DNA of 64,000 bases, from contig NC_018016.1 in assembly GCF_000265465.1 (NCBI RefSeq), forward strand, positions 2,284,001 to 2,348,000. The letters run 5' to 3'. Of the stretch, positions 32,139 through 42,126 are shown piece after piece; the stretch's first letter is position 1, and every line of letters begins with the position of its first letter. Made by a program: the position numbers and the translations under genes. The stretch is from Ornithobacterium rhinotracheale DSM 15997 (GTDB taxonomy: Bacteria > Bacteroidota > Bacteroidia > Flavobacteriales > Weeksellaceae). The notes below the pieces were generated by a model. That model was not told the DNA's origin and did not search any database. It saw nothing but the letters and a program-made list of their open reading frames with translations.

Positions 32139-32954
32139 TTAATTTTCTGCTACGAGAGATTTCACTAATTTAATCACATTTGGCATTGCAACATTTGCGG
32201 CATTCAGCACTTCTTCATGAGAAACTGGAATACTGATTTCTGGTCCACCCAAATCGGTGATGACAGAAAGTGCTGCCACACGCATTCCTTGGTGTCTTGC
32301 CACAATCACTTCTGGCACAGTACTCATTCCTACTGCGTCACCGCCCAAGATTCGCACCATTCCGTATTCGGCAGGAGTTTCAAAGGTAGGACCTTGCAAG
32401 CCTACATACACACCTTTTTTAATATCGATATTTTCTCTTTTAGCGATTTCGTCAAATTTGGCAATAAAATCATAATCATAAGCCTTGCTCATTTCTGGGA
32501 AACGAGGACCAAATTCTTCCATGTTTTGTCCTCTCAACGGGTGCTCTGGAAACATGTTGATATGATCTCTAATCACCATAACATCACCTACTTTAAAATC
32601 TGGATTCACTCCGCCAGAAGCATTAGAAACGATTAAGTTCTTGATGCCTAAAAGATGAAAAACTCGGAAAGGAAAAGTTACCTCTTTCATGCTGTAGCCC
32701 TCATAGTAGTGGAATCTACCCGCCATTAGAAGCACTTTTTTGCCCTCAAGCGTACCAAAAATAAGCTCTCCGTTGTGTCCTTTTACCGTAGTTTGCGGAA
32801 AATCAGGAATTTCGGTGTAAGGGATTTTTACGATTGGCTTGATTTCATCTTTCAAAGCCCCAAGACCAGAGCCTAAAACAATCGCAAATTCAGGAATTTC
32901 TCCCCCGATTTTATCTTTAATGTAATTAGTTGCTTCTTGAATTTTTTTGTACAT
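32139..32954 (-). CDS. pnp: Purine nucleoside phosphorylase I
   Basis: 271 residues beginning MYKKIQEATNYIKDKIGGEI. The nucleoside phosphorylase signature shows in VLGSGLGALKDEI, VSNASGGVNPDF and GPTFETPAEYGM, VGMSTVPEV. It cleaves inosine or guanosine with phosphate. I take the ATG at 32954 as the family start; a longer reading would run back into lpxK. It overlaps the lpxK 3' end by 29 bases, so the two are cotranscribed. Confidence 0.93.
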   Translation of the reverse strand: MYKKIQEATNYIKDKIGGEIPEFAIVLGSGLGALKDEIKPIVKIPYTEIPDFPQTTVKGHNGELIFGTLEGKKVLLMAGRFHYYEGYSMKEVTFPFRVFHLLGIKNLIVSNASGGVNPDFKVGDVMVIRDHINMFPEHPLRGQNMEEFGPRFPEMSKAYDYDFIAKFDEIAKRENIDIKKGVYVGLQGPTFETPAEYGMVRILGGDAVGMSTVPEVIVARHQGMRVAALSVITDLGGPEISIPVSHEEVLNAANVAMPNVIKLVKSLVAEN

Positions 32955-33966
32955 AATTGCTAATGATTTCGTTAAACTTATCTGGCTGATCGATGCCAAT
33001 TGAAATCGGAAGATAGTACAATTTTTTGACAATTCCATGCTCTTGGCTCAATCTCATGTAATCTTTTTCGGTTGTTAACATAATTTTAGGCGAAGGCAAG
33101 GATTCATAAGCACCGATAATTTCTTTGATGTCATTAGGTTTAAAGTCGTAATGATCAGGATATTTTAAATGTTTCACCGAAACAAATTTGCTTTTTGCAT
33201 GTTTTACTAAATCATCGCTTTTTGCAATTCCCGTGATAAGTAACGCATGGCAATCTTCTGCTTGGCGAATGTCTGCATTAAACGAAATATTGAATATCGT
33301 ATCACTATAATTTATGTGAGAAAAGAAGACTTCTTGCTCTGGCAATAATTTCAATTCTCGTTTAATTTTTTCTTTTTCTTCTTCGCTTAAATCAGGCGGG
33401 CATTTTGTAACTACAATTACATTAGCACGCTTGGCACCACTGCGTGGCTCGCGCAGGTTTCCCATTGGCAGCACATAATCTCTGCTATACAACTCATTGT
33501 AATCGGTGAGCAAAATATAAAATCCAGCCTTGAGTGCACGATGCTGAAAAGCATCATCTAAAACCACAACATCTAAGGCAAATCGCTGAAATAATTCCTT
33601 AATAGCTTCTACACGATTTTCTCCCACACTCACGACAATTCTATTTTTAAATCGATGAAAAAACATCATAGGTTCATCGCCGATTTGTCGCGCATTGGAA
33701 TCGTAGTTTGCTACCAAAAATCCCGAAGTTCTGCGGCCATAGCCACGGCTGAGTGCGGCTACTCGGTAATTTTTTCTAAGCAAATCTAGTACATACACGG
33801 TATGTGGTGTTTTTCCTGTTCCGCCAGTCGATAAATTACCGATTACAATTACAGGTTTTTTAAAACTTTTTACGGGGAATAGACCGATTTTGTATAATAA
33901 ATTTCTAGTACTCGTTACTCCCCACCACATAGCCGATAGGGGCGCCAATAGTTTTCGCCAATTCAT
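32926..33966 (-). CDS. lpxK: Tetraacyldisaccharide 4'-kinase LpxK
   Basis: 346 residues. The P-loop IGNLSTGGTGKTP (about 43-55) and DDAFQHRAL, plus LMTTEKDYMR-like MLTTEKDYMRLS, define LpxK. It phosphorylates the lipid A precursor at the inner membrane; an N-terminal hydrophobic segment is present. It shows that the host makes lipid A. Confidence 0.95.
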   Translation of the reverse strand: MNWRKLLAPLSAMWWGVTSTRNLLYKIGLFPVKSFKKPVIVIGNLSTGGTGKTPHTVYVLDLLRKNYRVAALSRGYGRRTSGFLVANYDSNARQIGDEPMMFFHRFKNRIVVSVGENRVEAIKELFQRFALDVVVLDDAFQHRALKAGFYILLTDYNELYSRDYVLPMGNLREPRSGAKRANVIVVTKCPPDLSEEEKEKIKRELKLLPEQEVFFSHINYSDTIFNISFNADIRQAEDCHALLITGIAKSDDLVKHAKSKFVSVKHLKYPDHYDFKPNDIKEIIGAYESLPSPKIMLTTEKDYMRLSQEHGIVKKLYYLPISIGIDQPDKFNEIISNYVQKNSRSN

Positions 33967-34019
33967 AGTGCAAATATAATTTCGATAAAGGAATTTTTAA
34001 GAATGATTTTTAAAAGTTT

Positions 34020-34713
34020 TTAGATGAGAAAGGTGTTAAAAATAATACCTACCAAAATCGCAAATAGTATACTGAACAAACTTCCCGTAATCTCGCGTGA
34101 AATTTGGTTTTTGTCACGATGCGAATTGGCAAAAATCACATATAAAAATTTAGCTATAATTAAAAATCCAATCGGTGGAAATTCGTTTAAAAATATAAAG
34201 GTTACAACAAGAAGTCTTTCTAAAACGCCAATGTATTTTCCCCAAGAATTGCTCGGTGAAAAATCGCTTGAATTTAATTTTTTTTGGTCTAAAAAACTCG
34301 AAATCAAAATAGAAGCAGGGCTTGTATTGATTATATAAGCGAGCAGAACAATGGCTACGCGATATATTTGTTCATCGCTTGCACTTCTATAATATAAAGG
34401 AAATAGCAAATAGCCAAAAATGGCAATTTTGGTGATTTGTGAGTATAAAAATCGATAAAAATAGGATTTTTGTTTTAATAAAAATTGAACGACATCGATG
34501 AGTAAAAAAGCACCTATTCCAAAGGGTGGTTGTCCAATATTTCCCGAAATAATAAAAAATCGGCGCACTTAGAGCTAGAACTATACCCAAGTGCAATAAA
34601 AATTTGAGTGTAGAATCAATGCGTTTTAGTGGATTTTTGCTCCAAAAAACGGGCGGAATAAAGAATTCTGTGAAGAAATAAAGTAAAAAAAGTGATAATA
34701 AATATTGGTACAT
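34020..34713 (-). pseudogene. Frameshifted membrane protein (DUF3307-like)
   Basis: Two overlapping frames, 34387-34713 and 34020-34568, join into one polytopic membrane protein. The first frame starts MYQYLLSLFLLYFFTEFFIP and reads LLHLGIVLALSAPIF; beyond a run of six A at 34554-34559 only the other frame continues sensibly (IISGNIGQPPFGIGAFLLID). A single-base change in that run would explain it. The N-terminal pattern resembles DUF3307. The assembly or the gene may be at fault. Confidence 0.65.
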
Positions 34714-34741
34714 AAATCTATGTCAAATGAAAAATTCTATG

Positions 34742-34749
34742 CAAAAGTA
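34742..34749 (-). promoter_or_regulatory. -7 box upstream of the frameshifted membrane-protein gene
   Basis: On the minus strand TACTTTTG matches TAnnTTTG, 28 bases before the ATG at 34713. It directly abuts the ackA terminator. Confidence 0.4.
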
Positions 34750-34781
34750 AGGTGGATTTTTCAGCTAGAAAAATCCACCTT
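34749..34781 (-). terminator. Terminator after ackA
   Basis: AAGGTGGATTTTTC (34749-34762) and GAAAAATCCACCTT (34768-34781) form a perfect 14-bp stem with loop AGCTA, 28 bases beyond the ackA stop. Confidence 0.7.
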
Positions 34782-34808
34782 TAAATAAATTTATAAGAAG
34801 TTGTATAA

Positions 34809-35993
34809 TTATAAATTATACGCCTCTTGTGCCATTTCTAGCTCCTCGTTGGTCGGGATTACAAGCACTTTAATTTTTGAATCCTCTGTATTGATTTCGC
34901 GAGCTTCGCCACTGCGGATTTTGTTTTTCTCAGGATCAATTTTGATGCCTAGATAGTCTAAATCTCTGGTAGATAAATCTCTAAAGAAATCACTATTCTC
35001 ACCAATTCCCGCAGTAAATACAAGTGCATCTACGCCATTTAATGCAGCAATGTAGGCACCGATGTATTTTTTGATTCGGTAGGTGTTCATAGCTAGTGCT
35101 AATTGGCAATCTTTGTTTCCATTTTCTGCCTCAGATTCAATGTCTCGCATATCGCTGTAGCCAGTTAAACCCTTCATTCCGCTTTCTTTAGACAAGAAAT
35201 TAGAAACTTCTTCTGGAGACCAGTTGTTTTGCTGTTGTAAAGTTACCACAACAGAAGAATCGATTGATCCACAACGAGTTCCCATGATAAGTCCATCGTT
35301 TGGTCCATAGCCTAGAGAATGGTCTACCGCTTCACCTTTGTTCACAGCAGTCATAGAGCAGCCGTTTCCGAGGTGGATTGTGATTAATTTTTTAGAATCA
35401 TCTTTTAAGTATTCGTAGGCTTTTCTAGTTACATATTTGTGAGAAATCCCGTGGAATCCGTAAAGTCTAATTCCAGTTTTGTCGGTTTTATCCTTTGGAA
35501 TTGCGTAACGATATACAAATTCTGGCAAAGTTTTGAAGAATGAAGTATCAAATACAGCTACTTGTGTAGCATTGCTGAATAATTTTTCGGCTACTTCAAT
35601 TCCTTTTAAATTGGCAGGATTGTGTAGGGGAGCCAATGGGAAAAGACTTTTGATTTTTTCTTTTACCTCATCTGTGATTTTTACAGTTTCAGTAAACTCT
35701 TGCCCTCCATGCACTACACGGTGAGCTACAAGATCCACATCTTCTACATTGCTGATTACACCGATTTCTTTGTCGAGCAATCTCGCCGTAACTTCTTTCA
35801 GAGCCACTTCGTGGTTTGGAATTTCTAATTCATCAGAAAATTTACCTTTTTCTGTTTTGTAATGAATTGCAGAAACCTCAAGCCCGATACGCTCAACAAG
35901 CCCGTGCGCAAGCACTTTTTCTTGTGGCATTTCAAACAATTGAAATTTAAGCGATGAGCTTCCCGAATTGATTACTAATATTTTTTTATCCAT
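34809..35993 (-). CDS. ackA: Acetate kinase
   Basis: 394 residues, usual length. N-terminal VINSGSSSLKFQLF and the kinase signatures HLGNGCSMTAV and GTRCGSIDSSVV are clear. It converts acetyl phosphate and ADP to acetate and ATP. It lies 22 bases after pta on the same strand, forming the classical Pta-AckA operon for substrate-level ATP production. Confidence 0.97.
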   Translation of the reverse strand: MDKKILVINSGSSSLKFQLFEMPQEKVLAHGLVERIGLEVSAIHYKTEKGKFSDELEIPNHEVALKEVTARLLDKEIGVISNVEDVDLVAHRVVHGGQEFTETVKITDEVKEKIKSLFPLAPLHNPANLKGIEVAEKLFSNATQVAVFDTSFFKTLPEFVYRYAIPKDKTDKTGIRLYGFHGISHKYVTRKAYEYLKDDSKKLITIHLGNGCSMTAVNKGEAVDHSLGYGPNDGLIMGTRCGSIDSSVVVTLQQQNNWSPEEVSNFLSKESGMKGLTGYSDMRDIESEAENGNKDCQLALAMNTYRIKKYIGAYIAALNGVDALVFTAGIGENSDFFRDLSTRDLDYLGIKIDPEKNKIRSGEAREINTEDSKIKVLVIPTNEELEMAQEAYNL

Positions 35994-36015
35994 TATACTA
36001 TTTATTATTTTATGA

Positions 36016-38103
36016 TTAAAAATCTTGTGCCTGAATAGCTGTGATGATTACTGTATTGAAGATATCATCTACGGTACAACCTCTACTTAAATCGTTTACA
36101 GGGCGATTAAGTCCTTGTAACATAGGTCCAATGGCAATAGCTCCAGTTTCTCTTTGCACCGCTTTGTAGGTGTTGTTTCCTGTATTTAAATCTGGGAAGA
36201 TTAAGACAGAAGCTTGTCCAGCAACCTCAGAATCAGGCATTTTTTGACGACCTACATTAGCATCTACAGCCGCATCGTACTGGATAGGACCTTCGATTTT
36301 CAAATCTGGGCGTTTTGCTTTTACCAATTCTGTTGCTTCGCGCACTTTGTCTACATCGGCACCTTTTCCAGAGTTTCCAGATGAGTAAGAGAGCATTGCC
36401 ACTTTTGGTTCAATTCCAAAGGCTGCGGCACTATCTGCAGAAGAAATTGCGATTTCGGCTAATTGCTCAGCAGTTGGGTTTGGATTGATGGCACAATCGC
36501 CGAATACAGAAACTCTATCTTCTAGACACATAAAGAATACAGAGCTCACAATTGAACAGCCTGGCTTGGTCTTAATGAATTGTAGGGCAGGGCGAATGGT
36601 GTGTTGCGTAGTGTGCACAGCTCCAGAAACCATTCCGTCGGCATCGCCTTTGTAAATCATCATAGTACCAAAGTAGGAAACATCTCTCATGGTATCTCTC
36701 GCCATATCCATGTTTACCCCTTTGTGTTTTCTGAGCTCGTAGAATGTGTTTACATAATCCTCGAATTTATCAAAATTCTCAGGGTCTACGATTTCCACAT
36801 TGGCAAAATCCACTTGCAAGTTAAGCTCTTTTAAATGAGCTTTGATTTGCTCTTCGTTTCCGAGAAGTACAATATCTACGATTCCTAATTTTGAAAGTCT
36901 TTCTGTTGCAGTCAAAATTCTTGGATCGCCAGATTCTGGTAAAACGATTTTTTTGCGCGCTTTTTTAGCCGTATCAATCAAGCTGTATTGGAACATCATA
37001 GGAGTCACCACTTTATTTGTATAAGAATTCATAGATTCTATAAAGTTTTCTGGCGAAACGAATTTTCCAAATGTATCTAAAGCAGATTGAATTTTAGTGA
37101 TTTTTTCTTTTGAAACATCAGAGCGAATGGCACCAATTTTTTGTGTAGTTTCAAAAGTTCCAGTTTTTACCGAAACGATAGGCACATTTTGTTGAGTACC
37201 TTCGATTAGTCGCATGATTGTTTCTTCTGGTTTAATTCCGCCTGTCAAAACAATACCTGCCACACTTGGGTATTTAGAAGAGATGTGTGCTTGTAGCGAA
37301 CCTAAAATAATATCGGCACGATCGCCTGGCGTGATTACCAAACTATTTTGATCTATATGGTTTAAGAAATTAGGCAATTGCATAGCACCTACAGCAAATT
37401 TACCTGTGAGATTGCTTAAATTTTCTTTCCCAACTAAAACCTCGGCATCCAATTCTTCTACAATTTCCTTAATGCTTGGATTTTGCAATTCAGAAACAAG
37501 CGGAACAATGATTTTTTCCACATTTTCTGGTAAATATTTATCTAAATGTTGTTTTAAAGCCTCAACATTTTCCTCTTGAATTTTATTAGCTACAATTCCA
37601 ATGACTTGAACATCACGATTTTGGAAAGACTTGTAAGCCATCTCAAGGTTTCTATCAAACTCCTTAAAAGTTTTATCGATTCCAGTACTGATTAAAAGTA
37701 CAGGCAAACCTAAGTTTTTAGCGATATTCACATTCCAGTCAAACTCGAAAACGCTGCTCCCCCCCAAGAAATCAGTACCTTCCACAAGTACAAAATCGTG
37801 AGTGCTTTCTAATTTTTTGTATTTAGAAATGATTTTTTCAAGAGAATCAGCGATTTTACCTGAATTTCTGTTGCGAATCAGCTCATCACGAGTCACCGCA
37901 TAGCTTTCATCATAAGAAGAATTAAGCCCAAAATGACTTAAAATCGTTTCGATATGATTGTCTTTTTCCTCCTCGCTAGCCACCACGGGTTTAAAGTAAG
38001 CTACCTTTGCCATTTTCCCGAGCAAAGATTGCATAAGTCCTAAAATAATCATTGATTTACCACTGTGTGGCTCCAGTGTTGCAATGTATAATCCTTTATT
38101 CAT
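36016..38103 (-). CDS. pta: Phosphate acetyltransferase, long form
   Basis: 695 residues in three parts: N-terminal P-loop-type (BioD-like) domain starting MNKGLYIATLEPHSGKSMII, a DRTGG domain around residues 220-320, and the C-terminal transacetylase (KKIVLPESGDPRILTA, then SGAVHTTQHTIRPALQF). It makes acetyl phosphate from acetyl-CoA. The N-terminal regulatory domains are those of the long Pta form. Confidence 0.96.
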   Translation of the reverse strand: MNKGLYIATLEPHSGKSMIILGLMQSLLGKMAKVAYFKPVVASEEEKDNHIETILSHFGLNSSYDESYAVTRDELIRNRNSGKIADSLEKIISKYKKLESTHDFVLVEGTDFLGGSSVFEFDWNVNIAKNLGLPVLLISTGIDKTFKEFDRNLEMAYKSFQNRDVQVIGIVANKIQEENVEALKQHLDKYLPENVEKIIVPLVSELQNPSIKEIVEELDAEVLVGKENLSNLTGKFAVGAMQLPNFLNHIDQNSLVITPGDRADIILGSLQAHISSKYPSVAGIVLTGGIKPEETIMRLIEGTQQNVPIVSVKTGTFETTQKIGAIRSDVSKEKITKIQSALDTFGKFVSPENFIESMNSYTNKVVTPMMFQYSLIDTAKKARKKIVLPESGDPRILTATERLSKLGIVDIVLLGNEEQIKAHLKELNLQVDFANVEIVDPENFDKFEDYVNTFYELRKHKGVNMDMARDTMRDVSYFGTMMIYKGDADGMVSGAVHTTQHTIRPALQFIKTKPGCSIVSSVFFMCLEDRVSVFGDCAINPNPTAEQLAEIAISSADSAAAFGIEPKVAMLSYSSGNSGKGADVDKVREATELVKAKRPDLKIEGPIQYDAAVDANVGRQKMPDSEVAGQASVLIFPDLNTGNNTYKAVQRETGAIAIGPMLQGLNRPVNDLSRGCTVDDIFNTVIITAIQAQDF

Positions 38104-38129
38104 TTTAAATTGAGTGTAAAATTCACCCC

Positions 38130-38137
38130 AAAGTTAA
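38130..38137 (-). promoter_or_regulatory. -7 box of the pta-ackA operon
   Basis: On the minus strand TAACTTTG fits TAnnTTTG, 26 bases before the pta ATG; no convincing -33 box. Confidence 0.45.
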
Positions 38138-38255
38138 GGATTTTCTTGCGTTTTTACCCTCGATTTTTAGAAAAGATTTTGGAAATTTTTATTGTATGGT
38201 TTAACTAAACGCTCTAAATCTCACCTACATAAGCATTGTCGAGTTTTTGAGGATG

Positions 38256-38927
38256 TTACTTTTTCTTTAAAGCCTCAAAAATTGGGCGTAGATTTTCTTT
38301 TTTACGAGAAGGATTTTTGTCAATTGGTTGATATTTTCCGCTGGCGATGCCTCGTTGCAAGATCACGGCTAAATATAAATCTTCGCGTGTTTTTTCGGGA
38401 TCAAATTCCTTTTTTAAATCAATATTAAAAGCTCCGCCCGCGGTGTTCCATAAAAATGCCGAGAAGCCACCACGCAATTCTTTAATAATGTCATAAGTTG
38501 TTTTGCCTGTTTCTTTATTAATCAGTTTGCACAAAATTTGTCCGCGAGAAGTCGAAAGCTGTTTTAATTTCTCTTCGTATTGGTCTGCCAACTCGTTGTA
38601 GCGTTTTTTGATATAGCGTCTGCGCTCGCGCTTGCTACTGATTTGGTCTGCACTGTCTTTTACCAAATAATATTCCGTAACAGCCTTTTGCAGAAAGGGA
38701 TAAATATCGTCTACACGACGCTCAAGCCAGATGTAGTATTTCTTCTCGATGTCTTTATTAAATTTTAAAGAATACGCGTTCACATCCTGCAAAACAATGG
38801 TGTGCTGGCTCCAATTGGCAGAATCTATTTCGCTATCGCTTACTTCTTTGTCAAAGTCAGGATTCTGTACTTGAGCTAAACTCATTCCCGAAATTAGCAA
38901 AACTCCTAAGGCAAAAATTCTTTTCAT
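38256..38927 (-). CDS. DUF4294 family exported protein
   Basis: 223 residues with a signal peptide (MKRIFALGVLLISGMSLAQV, cleavage near LAQ). The mature part has the DUF4294 pattern: LERRVDDIYPFLQKAV, then TSRGQILCKLINKETGKTTY, then FSAFLWNTAGGAFNIDLK. The family is nearly confined to Bacteroidota; function unknown. A basic C-terminal tail ends EALKKK. Confidence 0.85.
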   Translation of the reverse strand: MKRIFALGVLLISGMSLAQVQNPDFDKEVSDSEIDSANWSQHTIVLQDVNAYSLKFNKDIEKKYYIWLERRVDDIYPFLQKAVTEYYLVKDSADQISSKRERRRYIKKRYNELADQYEEKLKQLSTSRGQILCKLINKETGKTTYDIIKELRGGFSAFLWNTAGGAFNIDLKKEFDPEKTREDLYLAVILQRGIASGKYQPIDKNPSRKKENLRPIFEALKKK

Positions 38928-38993
38928 ATCAGAAGTGTGTTTTCAAAAATTATTCCTAACTTTCGAGTTCAATAATATTTAAATTAAAATTAA

Positions 38994-40082
38994 ATGAAAG
39001 ATACATTTTTTAAGGCTAAAAGTCTTGATTTTTTAGAAAAATATTTAAATGTAGCATCGCCTACGGGCTATGAATCTGCTGGGCAAAAAATCTGGATAGA
39101 TTACATCAAAAATTATGTAGATGAAGTGCGCACCGATGCCTATGGCACGGCTTACGGAATCATTAATCCCGATGCGAAGTTCAAAGTGGTAATAGAAGCG
39201 CATGCCGATGAGATTTCGTGGTTTGTGAATTACATCACCGACGACGGATTGATTTATGTTGTGCGAAATGGTGGCTCTGACCAAGCCATTGCGCCATCCA
39301 AACGCGTAAACATTCACACCGAAAAGGGAATCGTGGAAGGCGTATTCGGCTGGCCCGCTATTCACACACGCCAGCAAGGTAAAGACGAAGCACCAAAAAT
39401 TGAATCAATCTTTATCGATGTTGGCGCCAAAGACAAAAAAGAAGCCGAGAAAATGGGTGTGCATGTGGGCTGTGTGATTACTTATCCCGATGAGTTTAAA
39501 ATCATGAACGATAAATATTTTTGCTGCCGAGCGCTTGACAACAGAATCGGTGGATTTATGATTACCGAAGTGGCGCGTCTGCTCAAAGAAAACAAGAAAA
39601 AATTGGATTTTGGGCTATATATCACCAATTCGGTGCAGGAAGAAGTAGGACTAAATGGAGCCAAAATGATTACCGAAACCATCAAGCCAAATGCAGCCAT
39701 CATCACCGATGTTACGCACGATACCACCACGCCGATGATTGATAAGAAAAAAGAAGGCGAACAAAAATGTGGCGAAGGTCCCGTGATTGCCTATGCGCCA
39801 TCGGTGCACCACACATTGCGCACTATCATTGAAAAGGCCGCCAAAGACAACAAAATTCCGTTTCAGCGTGCGGCGCTTTCTCGCTACACAGGAACCGATA
39901 CCGATGCCTTTGCATACAGCAATGGCGGAGTGCCTTCGGCATTATTGAGCTTGCCACTTCGATACATGCACACCACGGTAGAAATGGTGCACAAAGATGA
40001 TGTGCAAAACTTAATCCGGCTGATGTATGAATCATTGCTAAAAATCGAGAATAATCATAATTTTAGCTATTTTCAGGATTAA
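38994..40082 (+). CDS. M42-family metallopeptidase
   Basis: 362 residues. Metal-site motifs are visible: EAHADEIS, RALDNRIGG, VQEEVGLNG (bridging catalytic Glu) and DVTHDTT, with a late RYMHTTVEMVH. These match the glucosyl-/glutamyl-aminopeptidase (M42) family of dinuclear zinc or cobalt peptidases acting on small peptides in the cytoplasm. Same length as the family. Confidence 0.9.
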   Translation: MKDTFFKAKSLDFLEKYLNVASPTGYESAGQKIWIDYIKNYVDEVRTDAYGTAYGIINPDAKFKVVIEAHADEISWFVNYITDDGLIYVVRNGGSDQAIAPSKRVNIHTEKGIVEGVFGWPAIHTRQQGKDEAPKIESIFIDVGAKDKKEAEKMGVHVGCVITYPDEFKIMNDKYFCCRALDNRIGGFMITEVARLLKENKKKLDFGLYITNSVQEEVGLNGAKMITETIKPNAAIITDVTHDTTTPMIDKKKEGEQKCGEGPVIAYAPSVHHTLRTIIEKAAKDNKIPFQRAALSRYTGTDTDAFAYSNGGVPSALLSLPLRYMHTTVEMVHKDDVQNLIRLMYESLLKIENNHNFSYFQD

Positions 40083-40205
40083 AGATTAGTTTTTCATCCT
40101 AACTACAAGAATGACAAAATATGTTTTTTAAGCATTTTTTGTCATTCTTTTTTATCATTTAATTATTTTGAAATTGTTTCGGAATCTAAAAAAATAGAAT
40201 TTAAT

Positions 40206-41181
40206 ACCCGTAATGCATTATAAAAAAGGTTGCCCATGAGCCTAAAGAAAAGTAAATTGCATTGGTTACCAATCAAATACAATTATGAGCAACCTAGAGG
40301 CAAGTTACAATTTTATTTTGAATAAACTAATAGAAATTTCAGGAACTGAAAATTTTTATTTTAAACCAGTGAAACCAAAATTATCTGATATAGAGCTGAT
40401 AAGCTTAATTATTTTAGCAGAATTTAAATCTATCGATTCTGAGTACCAGCTTTTTAGAGAGATAAAAGGTTGGGCTATTGAATCTAAAATTGAAAGGAGT
40501 GTTTACAACAGAAGAAAACGAAAACTCTTCCCTTTTCTTGAAGAAATTAGGTGTAAAATGGTGAAAAAGTTCAATGATTTTGAAAACTATTTCTTGGTGG
40601 ACAGCATGCCTTTAGAAGTGTGTAAATTATCCCGCTCTTCCAGAAGCAAAATCTGTAAAGAAAATAGCTTTTCAATGCCAAATAAAGGTTTTTGTGCTCC
40701 TCAAAATCTACACTTTTATGGTTACAAGCTACATGCGATCTGTTCTATTGCTGGTGTGTTCCAAAGTTTTGACTTATCTCCCGCCTCCGTTCACGACATT
40801 CATTATTTGAAAGACATAAAACTTCAAATTTCTGATTGCGTGTTACTTGGAGACAGGGGCTATCTTTCTCAAACGGTTCAGCTTGACTTGTTCAATGAGG
40901 TGAAAATCCAGTTAGAAACCCCTAAAAGAAAAAATCAAAAAGATTACAAACCTCAGTTCTATCCATTCAGAAAGTGTAGAAAACGTATAGAAACTTTATT
41001 CTCGCAGTTGTGTGACCAATTTATGATACGGCGTAATTATGCCAAATCTTTTGAAGGATTCAAAACAAGAATATTGGCAAAAATTACCTCCTTGACTACT
41101 ATTCAATATCTCAATAAATTTGTCTTTCATAGTAACATTAACAATTTAAAAATTAACCTCATTCGATAATGCACTACGGGT
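40206..41181. mobile_element. IS982-family insertion sequence with 7-bp target duplication
   Basis: The element is 976 bp. Left end ACCCGTAATGCATTAT and right end (reverse complement) ACCCGTAGTGCATTAT match at 15 of 16 positions. Directly outside, ATTTAAT occurs on both sides (40199-40205 and 41182-41188), the expected target duplication. The intact ends, intact transposase and intact duplication suggest a recent insertion, in the spacer between the M42 peptidase and thiD. Confidence 0.92.
40285..41169 (+). CDS. IS982-family transposase
   Basis: 294 residues with a DDE core: FLVDSMPLEVCK (first Asp), LLGDRGYLSQ (second Asp), and RIETLFSQLCDQFMIRR (Glu). These blocks are the IS982 signature. 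The N-terminal part (about 1-95) has the IS982 helical domain with LSDIELISLIILAEF. The gene fills the element and looks intact. Confidence 0.93.
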   Translation: MSNLEASYNFILNKLIEISGTENFYFKPVKPKLSDIELISLIILAEFKSIDSEYQLFREIKGWAIESKIERSVYNRRKRKLFPFLEEIRCKMVKKFNDFENYFLVDSMPLEVCKLSRSSRSKICKENSFSMPNKGFCAPQNLHFYGYKLHAICSIAGVFQSFDLSPASVHDIHYLKDIKLQISDCVLLGDRGYLSQTVQLDLFNEVKIQLETPKRKNQKDYKPQFYPFRKCRKRIETLFSQLCDQFMIRRNYAKSFEGFKTRILAKITSLTTIQYLNKFVFHSNINNLKINLIR

Positions 41182-41257
41182 ATTTAATATATTTTTTATC
41201 ATTTCAAGTTTGATTTGGAATCTAGTACTTAATTTATTCTGTCTTTGAAAACTTTAT

Positions 41258-41265
41258 TATCTTTG
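41258..41265 (+). promoter_or_regulatory. -7 box upstream of thiD
   Basis: TATCTTTG is an exact TAnnTTTG match, 48 bases before the thiD ATG. It lies right of the IS element, so the insertion has not cut it off from thiD. Confidence 0.45.
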
Positions 41266-41313
41266 TGGGGTAGACTTTACTTTCACAGTTGAAAAATATC
41301 AGTTAAGCCATTT

Positions 41314-42126
41314 ATGAAAAAATCTCAAAATATGTTTTCAGTTTTGTCCATTGCAGGTTTTGATGGGAGTGGAGGGGCTGGTATGCAAGCAGATATCAAA
41401 ACAATTTCTGCACTTGGGGGGTATGCAACTACGGTGCTGACTGCCCTGCCTGTTCAAAATACGATGGGAGTACAATCTATTTTTGAAATTCCGCCAGATG
41501 TCGTGAAACTACAGCTTGAAAGTGTGCTTGAGGATATCCGCCCCGATGCGATAAAAATAGGAATGATTTACAAAACGGAAATTGCACAAATTATAGTCGA
41601 TTTTTTAGCAGAGATACCAGATGTTCCTGTTGTTTTTGACCCCGTGATGGTTTCTTCAAGCGGAAAGAAATTGTTTGAAGAGCAAGCAAACGAATTTTTA
41701 ATTCAAAAGTTTCTTCCTAAAGTTTCTCTTCTCACGCCCAATCTTGATGAAGCTTCTATTTTGGCAAATATGCCGATTAAATCCGTAGAGGATATGGAAC
41801 AGGCAGGAAATATAATTATAAAAATGGGCGTGCAGTCCGTTTTATTAAAAGGAGGGCATTTAGAGGGAGAGCGACTGACTTCGCTTTTTTTTGATACAGA
41901 TAAATCTATTCATCGATTTGAAAGTCAGAAAATTGTTTCTAAAAATACGCACGGAACGGGCTGCACGCTTTCTTCTGCCATTGCGACTTATATTGCCTCT
42001 GGAAAGACATTTTTAGAATCCGTTTCGCTTGCACAAGAGTATGTGTATCAGGCAATTTTACATGCTAAAGATAAGGCTTGGGGAAAGGGCAAGGGTTCTC
42101 TACATCATTTTTATAAACAATTTTAA
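41314..42126 (+). CDS. thiD: Hydroxymethylpyrimidine/phosphomethylpyrimidine kinase ThiD
   Basis: 270 residues. Ribokinase-like signatures: AGFDGSGGAGMQADIK near the start, VVFDPVMVSSSGK, and the anion hole KNTHGTGCTLSSAIATY. It phosphorylates HMP twice to make HMP-PP for thiamine synthesis. It converges with the thi operon: its stop overlaps the last 4 bases of thiF. Confidence 0.95.
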   Translation: MKKSQNMFSVLSIAGFDGSGGAGMQADIKTISALGGYATTVLTALPVQNTMGVQSIFEIPPDVVKLQLESVLEDIRPDAIKIGMIYKTEIAQIIVDFLAEIPDVPVVFDPVMVSSSGKKLFEEQANEFLIQKFLPKVSLLTPNLDEASILANMPIKSVEDMEQAGNIIIKMGVQSVLLKGGHLEGERLTSLFFDTDKSIHRFESQKIVSKNTHGTGCTLSSAIATYIASGKTFLESVSLAQEYVYQAILHAKDKAWGKGKGSLHHFYKQF

